From positions 29,941,956-30,005,955 of the forward strand of contig CM049318.1 in NCBI GenBank assembly GCA_026874595.1: a stretch of DNA of 64,000 nucleotides, written 5' to 3'. Below are positions 53,455 through 63,883 of this stretch, piece by piece. Position 1 is the stretch's first letter. Every line of letters begins with the position of its first letter. The position numbers and the translations under genes are program-made. Origin of the DNA: Sipunculus nudus (taxonomy: Eukaryota > Annelida > Sipuncula > Golfingiida > Sipunculidae). The notes under the pieces were generated by a model. The model was given only the letters and a program-made list of their open reading frames with translations. It did not search any database and was not told the origin of the DNA.

Positions 53455-53460
53455 TTTATT
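53455..53460 (-). terminator. Possible polyadenylation signal of the RPTP gene
   Basis: AATAAA on the minus strand about 440 bases after the stop. I saw no earlier AATAAA or ATTAAA. In A/T-rich DNA this is weak evidence. Confidence 0.25.
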
Positions 53461-53896
53461 GTCCAGGGTTAAACAGTAAAATTACCCATGTAGATTGATT
53501 GTTTTAAGTTAAATTTGCCATTAATAAAAATTAGAAAATGTTAATGCTATGTTGTCAGTAAATACAACAACGTTAGGACTATATACACTTTCATATAATG
53601 CCTTCCTTACGAAATTATCATGTAGTATACAGTCGGATGCCTACTACTGCAAAAAATATAGTAAGGGGAAGTATTACAGTTGTCTCACTTGTTCACTTAT
53701 CAAGTATATATACACACTCTTCATGACTTCAGCCAATGCAGACGAAAAACCTGCTTGTTGAAGAGCATTACGTTTCTCTTCAACGGAATTCAAAAGAGCC
53801 ACAGTTCTTGAATGATATTAATATGTAATATTTTGTACAACAACAGCTAACATTCATCTATTTGAACATATACCGCAGGAACCATAATACTTTAAA

Positions 53897-53971
53897 TCAT
53901 TTAAAGTTGGCGTACATGCTGAATGAACTGATATACTCGTATGCCGTCTGGTGCAGCCATTCATATTGTTC
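53897..53971 (-). CDS. RPTP exon 16: terminal exon with stop
   Basis: 75 nt; tttcag acceptor. It encodes [17 protein letters not shown], the final D2 helix, and ends MYANFK before a TGA at 53899-53897. Confidence 0.92.
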   Translation of the reverse strand, partial: EQYEWLHQTAYEYISSFSMYANFK

Positions 53972-55604
53972 CTGAAATAACAAAATAAGGGGCTAAGTGG
54001 CACAATGTGTACAAAACATGGCTTATTAAATGCTAAATGAAAAACAAATTTAAACAGATTCAAAGAAATGTTAACTCATGGTACAAGGAATGAAACATTA
54101 TATTTGAAATAAATATATACATGTACTTAGTATATAGGTTATATAAGGTATCGCTATTTTCATAAAACAGCATATGAGACGACAAATCATACATTTGAAT
54201 ATTTTGTCGATGTTTTCCTTTCTGATTTGACAATTTCCTTCGCTTAAGATGTATTACTTCCCATGCAAGTAATGAAACCCCTTGCAAACATACCAGGTTT
54301 GTTATGAACAGTGGATAACTCTTCCTGATCAGTTGGACGGCGTGGAACACGTCCACTTCCTGTTCGCCACCAATCTTGTCACACACGTGACATAGGCACA
54401 GAAAGAGCCCGGTCTCTGCTGCACCGTACCTTAATAATGACATGACAATATATTGATACAATTGCCAATAACATGCACAATATGGGCATTGCTGTTTCCA
54501 TTTCTGGTTGCCTGAAAAACAAAAAAAAAATGAATTAAATGAGATAAAGGTGATAGAAACGGCTCCTGTGGGTAAGGGGTAGAGCGCAGGACTCAAAGCC
54601 GGGAGATAGTGGGTTCGAATATCAGCCGAGGCGGTGAGGTTTTTCACGGTCGGCCCTCATCCAGGGTTAGAGCTCTGCAGGCTCTATAGGAAGGATGTAC
54701 CCCACAGCCGTGTACCACTCACATACGAGTGCGTCTTTTGGGGTTCCTCAGTGTTATGACCCAGCAATAGGTATGGTTACACACCGAGGACCCGCAGGTG
54801 CGGTAGACCCCGATACTAAGTATAAATGACAGGAAGGAAGTGCTACCGCCCTGTCAAATAGTCCCAAACCGAAATGGAAAATCTGCTGATATACATACGA
54901 AGGTTATGAATTAGATAAGGCAGCATTGAAAAAAGGAGGCGGTTCCCTCAACCGAAAAAAAATAAAAAAAAATTAATCTTTTGGTATATATTAATCAACA
55001 GATAAAATTTGATTTGCTTACAAACAATGCACAATTATACGGCTGTCCCCTGACTCTTGCTGCCATGCCTTGACTTCTTCATACAGAGAAAGCAGAGTTG
55101 CTGCTGCTGGGAGCGTGCCATGAGTCCACGATTTCACCTGGAACTGCATCACCTTCCTCTCTTCCTTCTTAAATAAAACATACTTCATTTGTTTCTTAAA
55201 ATGTCGCCAAAACATATTTCATTTAACTCGCATATAAAATGTTTAACTTTTAAATCTGCAAGAATGCATTACTTGTAATTAATTTATGTTTGCCTTTCTA
55301 TTGCTTTATAATTTAAATCAACGTGACGTCTACTAAACAATATGAACCATGGAATGATATAATTTTCCGTGGCCGAAATGGACCCGTATTTCATCCATCA
55401 GTCTTTTTTTTCAACTATCAGTCTCGTTATATAGTTTTATGTTAATCGAGAGGTACATTTGAATATAAATTGCATACACACCTTATATTTAAGGTTCAGC
55501 TGCCTCCTTACATAACCATTACTTTCTGTTTCTGACGCCTCAGATATGATGAATGGACCTATCTGTTCTTCCTGGTTTCCCCAGTAGTTAGGACAAGCCT
55601 ATAT

Positions 55605-55656
<52 letters not shown>

Positions 55657-56135
55657 TCATAGATGGATAGATAGATAGATAAATGTATATGTTTATTTCA
55701 AGCCACAACCCTTATAAAATAGTTCAGTTATAAATACATAAAATACAGTAGGTACAATGAAAGCATTATGATACATTATTATAGATTTATATTTCTATTT
55801 AAGGTAAGGACAGTCGTTTCAATAAGTTTTATTCTACCAGCTTGTACATACAGGTTACTGCAAGACAGCATATAAAATAGTTAACTGAGGATTTTATTCG
55901 CCTAATAAAAGCAAAGAAACATTTCTTTCAACACACCCTACAGCTTGTTAAAATCTTTTTGTACAAACATATGACAATCACATATGACTAGTTTGGTTGG
56001 TAAGTTGGCAAATTACGGGGTACGCTGATGAAAGGACCACGTACTTTATTCAAGCAAGCGAGTTATAATCATTACATAGAACGGGAGGTACAGTGTGAAA
56101 CAAAAAAAAATGAACAGCTGAATTCTGTTTGTGTT

Positions 56136-56175
<40 letters not shown>

Positions 56176-58520
56176 TATATACATATACATATATATATAT
56201 ATATATATCCATTATTTTTTAAATAAACATTTAACATTTTTGTGGTTCTTTGCATAAATTAGTATTACCTTCTCATTTTCAGTTTATAATTTATTATTAA
56301 ACATTTTAAATATAAAAATGAAAGAAAGTTTTTTTATTATCGTATGCAACATATATCCCTAAGTTAGCAATGACAGTTAAAAATTAGTAAATTCTAGAGA
56401 TCCATTTCATGTTTAATATCTAGAATCCACATGTATTCAAACCCTCCCTATGATAAAGCAATGACTAGCTTACCTCATTATTGCCCGTGTCATTGAGTGC
56501 AATAATCGTACTGCATTCATAGTCTAGCACCATTCTCCACAGATCTACCACAGTAGCCGGAAGGGGGCTCTGCGTCGCAATGTATGCGTGCTTCTTCTGA
56601 TAGGCCTGGTAAAAGATGTATTTCACATAATTACTGCGGTCACGTTGCTTAAAGGCCCTCTGCTATTTTTTGTCCAATCATCTTTTATAAAGGTCGAATC
56701 ACTTTTTTGAGTAAAATATCAGTGTCAGAACCTAAGTTCTTTCTGAAGTTACTTGAGTGAAATATATTATCAACCAGTGCCAATTATTAAAACTGATATA
56801 GCTGAAATCCAATGAACATGGATGGGGACATTCATTAACAATTAATATTAGGCTTTTTTAACGAGGAAGCATTCAATGTGAAACAGGATTTCAAAGAGAA
56901 AGAAGCAAAATATTAGATTATAAGTATTGTTATTGGCAAAAATACACATAGTCAAGTATACAAAAACATATGATGAAACGAATTTGTTCTTCTAGTTTTG
57001 ATCTGAATGATCACAATTTTGTTCTAATAGAAAGTTTTGCTTCCAACTTTTGCTATATTTATAAGAATAACACGAAATCTTTATAAGTAATATTCACTTA
57101 TTCTTTGAATGGAACGTTTTTAAGATAAGCTGCTTACATGAACGAATACGGCGTTGATGTAATCGTTAGTTCCTTTGGCGACAGTCATCAACAGGGGGCG
57201 CCAATTTGTATTGGGTAGAACGTCATCAGACCGGTTTTTGTGGCGATTTTCCTTTGCTGTTGCAACTTCCAGGCTGTTTGCGGAAACGGTCGGCTTAAGC
57301 TTATCGAGTATCTAGAAAAACACAAAAGTAGCCTTTATACTATACTGGAATAGATTATATTACTAAAGGCAAGCCAATAATTCGTTGTTGAAATTGTTAG
57401 CGACCAGATCATTAATTAATGAGTGGATCGGATTTATAAAGCAAAGAGGCATCACAAAAGAAGATGCCGTTTATCCTAACGTACAAAGAGGTAGCATTTG
57501 TTATTTTCATAGCCATTAGTATGTTATTATTAATTATTTTTAATATGTATAAACACTGATTTTGCAACACATAAATACATATGCAGCACGATAAAGTCTT
57601 TGGCGTTAACACTGAACACTATATCATGAAAATACATTGAAGAATATATGTAAACCTGCTGTCTATAACTGGGTCTACTTTAAATATTTTCTTGAATTAT
57701 TTGTACATATACTTGCACAAATAGACTGTTTTCTTTCTGTTACACTATGTAAGATGTATGAATTTGTACCAACTTCAAATTGTGTCATGAGTTCTTTCTT
57801 GTCCACACTGGATGCGAAAGCATCATAGCTTAAAGCGTCGTACACCGTCCTCCCGCAGTGTAGCGCCTCTAGTACACTTTCGTGTATAAACACATACTGG
57901 TCCTGCAGGTAAATGATATAATGAGCAATTTATTTAATCTATGAAATGATGCTTTGGCGCTGCTCTAACCAGCATTCCCTCCTTCTCCTCATTTAAAAGA
58001 AACATAACGTTACTCAGTGCAACAATCTCCCAATAATTATAATTGTTTTTTTTTTGTTTGTTTTAGTTTGAGTTCTATGTTTTTCCGTGATGCAAAAGCT
58101 GAGTTTAATCCAAACGTTTCATCAAAATTGGCAGGCCCAAGTGCCGTCATGCTTTACATAAGAGCAAGTTATAACAAGAAAGTATTCACAAGAAAGTTTA
58201 GAATTTATCTGCAGAATGAGTTTTTTTAGTGGCCATTTGACCCAAACCTTTGAAATAGAAGCCGGACGAACTTGTGTTGCCCTTATTAAGGAGCGGGTTT
58301 TGTGATTTGTCGGTCTTTATTTGTTTGTCTTTGAGGGACATTACCCACAAATTTATTAAAGGGTTTGATATTATTTACACGAAAGGTCGCTAATGATACA
58401 TGAGGCAATATAAAAAAAAATTGGGTGATCCGGAATGCCATCTTGATCCAGGATATTTTTTTTCTGCAAAAATGTTGCATTTCTGACAGTTCCAAGTGGA
58501 TGTAAAAGGCAGCCTTGGAG

Positions 58521-58596
<76 letters not shown>

Positions 58597-61037
58597 CTAA
58601 ATAAAAATTACATTGCAATGTATTCAACTAATCCGTATTAGAAAAATAGTGACTGACGTTGATTTATCTTTATTGTTCCTATAGTGGTCAGTCGCAGCGA
58701 GCTATTTTTTGTGCACACTCACCAGACTCTGAACCATGTTAACTCGGTCTTCTCTCATCCGTTTTACACAGCTAGCGACACTGAGGTAACCTTCATGTTC
58801 AGCCTGTTCAAGAAGGTAGTCCACAGCAAGGAAAGTCCCAGTTCTACCTACACCAGCGCTGTACCAGTGATATAGCGCGGTAAACAACGTTATATCAATA
58901 CTGTTGCCTTTTTGAGCTGTTTAAGATGGCTGTTTAAGGTTTAATAAGTTATTAACCGTTATCGGCAGAAAGAAAAGTGATGATCAAAATTATATAACAA
59001 AGATTTTATTTCTGGGACAAATTACTGAAATATAAACATCAGTAGATGTTTTTACAGTTTTTATATTGTTAACACAGCATACCTGCAATGAACAACGGTT
59101 GGTCCGATTTCGGGTTGGTATAATTGTTGGGCTCTCTGGTGAAAGTCCAAAAAGGCGGCAGGACTCTCGGGAACCCCGTGGTCCGGCCAGGAAATATATT
59201 GTACTTGTGTCAATGGCTGCTTGGCACTGTCCTGTAAGCAAGTTACGATGGCAAAATAAATGTATAGTAACCTTAAATTTCTATGTTCATTTTACCTAAA
59301 TCAACGTAAGACATTAAGATAGTTATACTCATTAATACTTGTCAATACATAATTTAAAATTCTTTAACATCTGACCAACTGTGATTCTTGGAGCGTGGAG
59401 GCGTAATATTTAGGGCGCTGGTCTTGTGACCGCAAGGTTGTTGGTTCGCTACACGATCTGACCGCCATCTGAATGTGTACTGACCATAGTAGGAACGCAT
59501 ATATAGAACGAAATAAATTTCTAGTGCCTGGTATGGCTACTTGAATTGTTTGGTCCCGAGGCAGCCGCTATAAGCTACAAGGATCAACAGGCCCGAAAAA
59601 CTAGAAAAGCAAAGTCGGATCAGACTAACATCGTCGTTAATATCAAACTATAAACTCTAACCTTTTCCGTTACCTTTAATATAACAAAATATACAATAGC
59701 TCTCAATCTTACACACTACGGCACAGTCTTTTGTCTTCGCCTAATTACATGTTTACCGGTAGGTGGCGTGTCACGACATCCTGCGACGTGAAGTACTTAC
59801 CGTTTCAAGTTCGAGTTGACGTATTATATAGTGTGGGAATGTTTCTTCTTTTAGTTTTCTTACTGTGATCCCTCTATGTGTTATCTTCCCTGTGATAGTC
59901 TGGTCGGGCCAGTACTGGTAACATTTTGGCTGAAGTAAAATTTTCATGAAATTGCTCACTTGATTTTAAGAAATTGACTGTTCAAATTAAGATCAGATAT
60001 GTGTGTAGTACAATGCATTATCTGATGTCATGACAGTAGCAATTTCGGAAATATTCTTTTAACAAGTTTCCAAGAGAGAAATTGTCGAAGTTAGTTGCCT
60101 TAATCAGTTACCTTTCCCTTTTCCTTCAAATTCGTGACCATGACAATCAGTGGGACCTTTTGCTCCCAAAGCATCTGGATGAAGTCTGCAGCTGTCTCTT
60201 TTACAGGTCCTGTAGATTACAAATATATTAATAAACATTTGTATTTTTGTCAATATTATGCATTTATAGTTGTCGTCACCTTACTGTTAAGTAACACATT
60301 TCTTGAACGTTTGTGCTAATCTTAAAAAAATGTAGCTCTTTGAAGTTAAATAAAATTAGCAATACCTTGCGCTGCTACAAAATCCTTTGTTTTACCAAAT
60401 CCCTGAAAATATAAATGTTTAAACTATACGTTTTGTTCATCTAACATGCATTGTACAACTAGTTATAATAACTAATACGAGGCCCGCCCCATCGATTGTG
60501 ACGCTCGGTAGTGTGTGGAGGTGGAGCAAACCATAGGACCCGCAGAAAACATGCTACCTCGTTCGAGTCACTACAACCCATTGTCATGGAAACTACGGGG
60601 TTCAAATCCCGGTCAACGAGGAGAGAGCCGAGTGTTTTACCACTCGATTGTTTTGTCCCCTACATAAATGCTTTGGAAATACAGTCGAATCTCTATAATG
60701 TGGGTACCATCGGAATGGACCAAAGTGCCCGCTTTATACAGGTGCTCACTATATGGAGGAAATGGCCAGCACACCGAGTGCTGCCCCCTAGTATGATATA
60801 TTTTTTTTTTATTACTCATGTTTTGGGAATACTAAATTAACTTATTGCATTGTCATCTCTTTTTATTTAATGAAGTGTTCAGTGATAATTATTTTTTGAT
60901 TATCAAGATATTTGTTTGACAATATGTATTTTATTACATAAAAGTATGGACAACTAATAAGCACAATTAAAGGAAGCTTTGTGCAGAGTCTATAAAATAG
61001 ACTCAATATATACTGTATATATTCCACTTTATATATA

Positions 61038-61079
<42 letters not shown>

Positions 61080-63046
61080 TTTTTTATGCCCCATAAGCCT
61101 ACAATGCCAAAGCAGCACGTGGTTTTAGCAAAGACAGTACTTCACCAAGTTAAATACAATAATCTTAATGAGAACAACCTTTTGAGCTAATGTCAAAACT
61201 TTTCTCAATTAGATTATAATCACAGTTTTGCAATTTTCACTTGTACACTTATAAATTTTATTCATTCGTTTTGATTGTTTTTATTAAACTTCATGAATAT
61301 TATCATTAAATAAATAAGAATCAATATTATCTTATATACTTTAAAAGTGCTATAAAGAGAAAAAGCTGCTATAAGGAGATAATTCAACCTTGAAAAGCTG
61401 TGAAGTGCCAACTAGCTTTGGAAAACTGCCCACTTTACAGAATGTCGAGGTGCCCACATTAGCTAGATATAATTAAGAGAAGAAAAACCAGGACTGCCCA
61501 AAGGTGCCCAGTTTTTAGAGGTGCCCACTTTATACAGGTGCCCACTAGGAGAGATTCCACTGTATAACTCTGTAGTCATTTATTGTAACACCTTAACAAG
61601 AAAAAAGTATTTTGTGGTAAAATATATGTAGCAATGATATATATTTTCTTAATGTTATATGCACCAACATTTCTGATTCATGTAGCTCTGCAAAGATTCA
61701 TTTCATATAATTTTGTTACGGTTGTATCTTGAGTTGTTAACTTACATTGATAAAGTTGGCGTTTATGTACTGCAAAATGGGCTTGTCCCCTTTCAAGAAA
61801 ACTCGGCTGTGGTCATCTGGAGAATCATACAACATGTACTTATGAAAATATGCAGTCAGACAGAAAAAAATACTTAATGCAACCACTTTGCAGGTTAAAC
61901 GATATAATCTCAAGTAAAAGTAACATTATTTATAAATCAAGGAGCAAAATGATATTTTGGTTCCTGAATAACCGGTTCTCGTTTTAAGATTTGATACCTA
62001 CATGCTATGATGTTCTTAAATCTGTTCCTGACAGAGGCTTCAATTGTACTCCCAACTTCACACGGTGCCTGAAGTCCAGTTGGGAGAGACTGGAGTGTAC
62101 ACATAAATGGTAATTGTAAACTACTTCACAAACAAGATCTTAATATACGACTGTTTAGAATAATAGATAAAAAAATCTCAGATAATATAATTATATCCCA
62201 ACATACTTTTTAATGAATATAAGCAAATTTAAAACAAATTATTTCATTTATATTTATCAAAGCGCGTGCTTAAGCAAAACGTTGAACCCTACTTTATCCA
62301 CTTTTATATGTTTCTGAAGCAGGTGCCCACGATGTGTCAACGTGTTATTTCTAAATCTCAAAATCTATGTAATGTGAACCCGTTATGCAGTAACCACAAT
62401 ATAATCAACAATAATCCTTACAACAGGTTGTTAGTTATGGATTTAAGGATTTAATTTCACCTCATATTCCTGTTGAAACCCTTTCTCGGTTTCCTTCATA
62501 TCCCGGACATAGTTGGGAAAATCGGCCACACGTATTCCCATATTCTCATTCGTAAGGCATTCTGGGGCTTCATGACTTGTGACATTGGCGGACATGACAT
62601 TACCATTAGAAGCTTCAGCGACGTCGACTTGTTCAGTTGGAATCAGTCTTTCTTTATTATCTGGTTTGGGTTCATTTTTCACTTCTGTCCCATGATTTGT
62701 ATTTGGAAATGCCACAACTGTAGAAAAAAAAACCAGAGAGAAGGGAGAATCGTTGAAAAAAGGTATGGTACCTTCAGAAACAATGCATTTTATTTACTAG
62801 TATGGCAACTACCTCTGAATGCGTAGAAACACTCAATATAAAAAAAAATGAGTGCAAATGTTTTAATTTTAATTGTTAAAAGACATTTTGGCGAGGATAT
62901 ATATATATATATATAGATTTATATATATGTGTGTGTGTGTCTGTGTGTGTACACATAACGGAGATGAAATGGTCGTAAAATGAATAGACTTACTGTGGGA
63001 GGTTTTGTTATTAATTTTCCCTGGACGTTTCCGTGTTCTTCTTCTT
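53897..63046 (-). CDS. Receptor-type protein tyrosine phosphatase, tandem D1-D2 cytoplasmic part (partial gene, 16 exons)
   Basis: Family role: a membrane receptor whose first cytoplasmic domain removes phosphate from phosphotyrosine. Exons in reading order: 63046-62994, 62717-62461, 62089-62002, 61816-61746, 60402-60366, 60209-60112, 59929-59801, 59231-59083, 58858-58723, 57902-57774, 57311-57138, 56605-56474, 55598-55482, 55167-55022, 54429-54294, 53971-53897. All introns are GT-AG and all phases match. Together they give 1927 nt, or 641 residues plus stop. D1 (about residues 79-382) has RNRF at 124-127, the WPD loop WPDHGVP at 259-265, the P-loop [10 protein letters not shown] with Cys293 and Arg299, and the Q-loop Gln337. 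D2 (about 383-641) has WTH instead of WPD (537-539), and Cys571 is followed by Glu577 in place of Arg, so it should be inactive. Ectodomain and membrane exons lie beyond 63.1 kb. Bivalve relatives often carry EGF repeats outside; that is inference here. Confidence 0.93.
54294..54429 (-). CDS. RPTP exon 15: D2 pseudo P-loop
   Basis: 136 nt; ttaag acceptor, gtatgt donor. It completes [12 protein letters not shown]: spacing matches the HC-x5-R signature, but Glu577 replaces Arg. It continues into the D2 helices and ends PLFITNL. Confidence 0.92.
54556..54970 (+). mobile_element. tRNA-derived SINE-like repeat
   Basis: A-box-like GGTAAGGGGTAGAGCG and B-box-like GGGTTCGAATA (about 54612) lie at tRNA-like spacing, followed by a unique body and an A-rich tail (54950-54973). 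It lies in the RPTP intron between exons 14 and 15, antisense to the gene. Confidence 0.65.
55022..55167 (-). CDS. RPTP exon 14: D2 degenerate WPD loop and pseudo-active cysteine
   Basis: 146 nt; donor gtaagc. It encodes KSWTHGTLP, where an active domain has WPD plus Gly-Val-Pro, and ends RIIVHC. Acceptors are possible before base 55167 or three bases downstream (AAGAAG), adding or removing one Lys. Confidence 0.92.
55482..55598 (-). CDS. RPTP exon 13: D2 central part
   Basis: 117 nt; encodes [16 protein letters not shown] and ends LNLKYK, followed by donor gtgtgt. The acceptor (tatatatag) lies directly against a (TA)n microsatellite at 55601-55650 instead of a pyrimidine tract. Confidence 0.9.
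55601..55678. repeat. (TA)n then (GATA)n microsatellite
   Basis: TA-rich to 55650, then GATAGATAGATA near 55665. It abuts the acceptor of RPTP exon 13. Confidence 0.95.
56141..56208. repeat. (TA)n microsatellite with CATA variants
   Basis: Intronic in the RPTP gene. Confidence 0.95.
56474..56605 (-). CDS. RPTP exon 12: D2 [19 protein letters not shown]
   Basis: 132 nt; accag acceptor, gtaagc donor. It encodes the TQ(G/S)P motif followed by the DLWRMV helix and TIIALND. Confidence 0.93.
57138..57311 (-). CDS. RPTP exon 11: start of D2
   Basis: 174 nt; ctag acceptor, gtaag donor. It encodes [16 protein letters not shown] and then DYINAVFV, the D2 counterparts of the recognition-loop region and the YINA motif. 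Confidence 0.92.
57774..57902 (-). CDS. RPTP exon 10: end of D1 and linker
   Basis: 129 nt; ctgcag acceptor. It encodes [14 protein letters not shown], the last helix of D1, and a short linker. The donor is GTTGGT, weak at +3 to +5, but it is the only nearby donor that keeps the phase for exon 11. Confidence 0.88.
58275..58525 (+). repeat. Same dispersed repeat in an RPTP intron
   Basis: Diverged copy with GGTCGCTAATGATACA, GGTGATCCGGAATGCCATC and GATCCAGGATATTTTTT; (TA)n follows at once. It lies in the intron between exons 9 and 10. Confidence 0.4.
58525..58594. repeat. (TA)n microsatellite
   Basis: 70 bases, directly after a dispersed-repeat copy, intronic. Confidence 0.95.
58723..58858 (-). 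CDS. RPTP exon 9: D1 P-loop arginine and Q-loop
   Basis: 136 nt; gtacag acceptor, gtgagt donor. It starts with the last base of Ser294 and then [16 protein letters not shown], supplying catalytic Arg299, and ends VNMVQSL with the Q-loop Gln337. Confidence 0.96.
59083..59231 (-). CDS. RPTP exon 8: D1 WPD loop and catalytic cysteine
   Basis: 149 nt; ttacag acceptor, gtatgc donor. It contains [14 protein letters not shown], with the general acid Asp261, and ends VVHC plus two bases of Ser, so the intron falls inside the HCSAG signature. Confidence 0.96.
59392..59522 (+). mobile_element. Short SINE with tRNA-like head
   Basis: TTTAGGGCGCTGGTCTTGTGACCGC and TTGTTGGTTCGCTAC resemble D-arm/anticodon and T-arm sequences; CGATCTGACCGCC follows. 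In the RPTP intron between exons 7 and 8, antisense. Confidence 0.45.
59801..59929 (-). CDS. RPTP exon 7: D1 CYQYWPD region
   Basis: 129 nt, in frame at both ends; cttcag acceptor, gtaagt donor. It starts [10 protein letters not shown] and ends IIRQLELET, matching the middle of D1. Confidence 0.93.
60112..60209 (-). CDS. RPTP exon 6: D1 [10 protein letters not shown] to NLKEKGK
   Basis: 98 nt; ctacag acceptor, gtaact donor. It encodes [20 protein letters not shown], the helix and strand found in every classical PTP domain. Confidence 0.93.
60366..60402 (-). CDS. RPTP exon 5: D1 microexon
   Basis: Only 37 nt; tttcag acceptor, gtatt donor. It encodes [12 protein letters not shown], ending in the AQG(P) motif of PTP domains. 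The split Gly codon is completed in exon 6. Confidence 0.9.
60682..61562. mobile_element. Pogo-like MITE in an RPTP intron
   Basis: Ends CAGTCGAATCTCTATAATG and, reversed, CAGTGGAATCTCTCCTAGTG, with TA on both outer sides (60680-60681, 61563-61564); 881 bp. Both ends carry repeated GTGCCCACTTTA-type motifs. No coding sequence. A (TA)n tract lies inside (61041-61076). Different family from 9688-10909 but same end type. Confidence 0.75.
61041..61076. repeat. (TA)n microsatellite
   Basis: Inside the pogo-like MITE. Confidence 0.9.
61746..61816 (-). CDS. RPTP exon 4: D1 DHSRV to YINANFI
   Basis: 71 nt; ctccag acceptor, gtaag donor. It encodes [10 protein letters not shown] and then YINANFIN, both standard PTP-domain motifs. 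Confidence 0.93.
62002..62089 (-). CDS. RPTP exon 3: D1 phosphotyrosine-recognition region
   Basis: 88 nt; ctccag acceptor, gtaggt donor. It encodes [12 protein letters not shown], equivalent to the KNRY recognition loop of the family, with Phe at the usual Tyr. The last codon (Tyr133) is split across the intron. Confidence 0.9.
62461..62717 (-). CDS. RPTP exon 2: juxtamembrane linker and start of D1
   Basis: 257 nt; ctacag acceptor, gtgaaa donor. It encodes an acidic, low-complexity linker and then [13 protein letters not shown], the usual N-terminal helix that opens a PTP domain, ending GFQQEYE. Phase 1 in, phase 0 out. Confidence 0.9.
62994..63046 (-). CDS. RPTP exon 1 of window: stop-transfer/juxtamembrane
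   Basis: 53 nt between a ctacag acceptor and a gtaagt donor. The frame fixed by the next exon reads [17 protein letters not shown], a strongly basic stretch as expected just inside a membrane segment. The hydrophobic segment must be in the preceding exon, which is not in the window. Confidence 0.8.
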
Positions 63047-63388
63047 CTGTAGACAATAATACATGCAAATTATATCCATTATGCAAATTAAATCTGTTCA
63101 TTTATAGATATATGTTCATGAAACAAGTACGTTGTAAACCCTCTTAGTTTTTAATTCATGCTTTAGGTGTATTGAAAAATGCCAGCAGAGACAGACAGAA
63201 AACAAGGAGAGAGGCGTGTATAAATTTTTGAATATTAGAAGGAGAGACAGGTAGCGAAGAGTTAGATAGAGAAGAGTAACCACTGGACACATCTCACAAT
63301 GGGTGATATGCAGAAATAATTAGGGGCAACTGCATCAGAGAATTTCTACTTAAATCAGGACATACATGGACATGTATCGATAGGAGCA

Positions 63389-63727
63389 ATCCCTCTCTTT
63401 TGGGGCTCTTTTAATGTCCAAGACGCATATCGAAAACGTTGGCAGCATGTATCCTCACAGTTTTGGAAGAAATGGCTTCGCGAGTATTTGCCCGAGTTGC
63501 AGAGAAGACAGAAGTGGAGTGAGGTATCCGTCAATGTCAGTGTTGGAGTTTCGGTACTGGTCCAGGAAGAAAATTCTCCGAAATGTTTTTGGCCACTAGG
63601 CTTGATTTCGGAGGTAGCTCAAAGGAGAGACGGCTTAGTTAGAAGCGCCAAAGTAAAGACTAAAACTTCACACATCGTTAGACTTATTATCAAGCGGTTT
63701 CTGTTGGATGGTGCAACTCGTGGTTAA
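63389..63727 (+). pseudogene. BEL/Pao retrotransposon pol C-terminal (DUF5641-like) remnant
   Basis: One frame runs QFWKKWLREYLPELQRRQKW, then FWPLGLISEV, DGLVRSAKVKTK and a TAA at 63725-63727, the pattern at the end of BEL/Pao polyproteins after the integrase. No upstream pol is visible. It sits antisense to the RPTP gene, upstream of the first visible exon. Confidence 0.7.
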
Positions 63728-63883
63728 TTTCTAATACATTAAATGATAGAATGAAGCGTTTTAAGATAGGTTACGACGCTTTTACTGTAGTTAAGGTGTA
63801 TTATTATAGGTTTATCCAGTCTAAGTGTGTTGCATTACTTAATATTTTGTTTTATCTTGTATTAGTTGAATTTCAAGGAATTC

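Noticed and set aside
54060-54647. 195-codon frame on the minus strand
   Set aside because: It is RPTP exon 15 read through both flanking introns; the exon edges and the other exons fix the real frame.
58990-59241. 83-codon minus frame over RPTP exon 8
   Set aside because: A different frame from the phosphatase; the WPD and HC motifs are in the other frame.
60555-60625. tRNA-like segment (CCTCGTT...GGGGTTCAAATCCCGG...AACGAGG)
   Set aside because: The outer stem pairs over seven bases, but the T-stem has a mismatch and no D-arm or A-box is present.
62473-62826. 117-codon frame on the plus strand
   Set aside because: Antisense shadow of RPTP exon 2.
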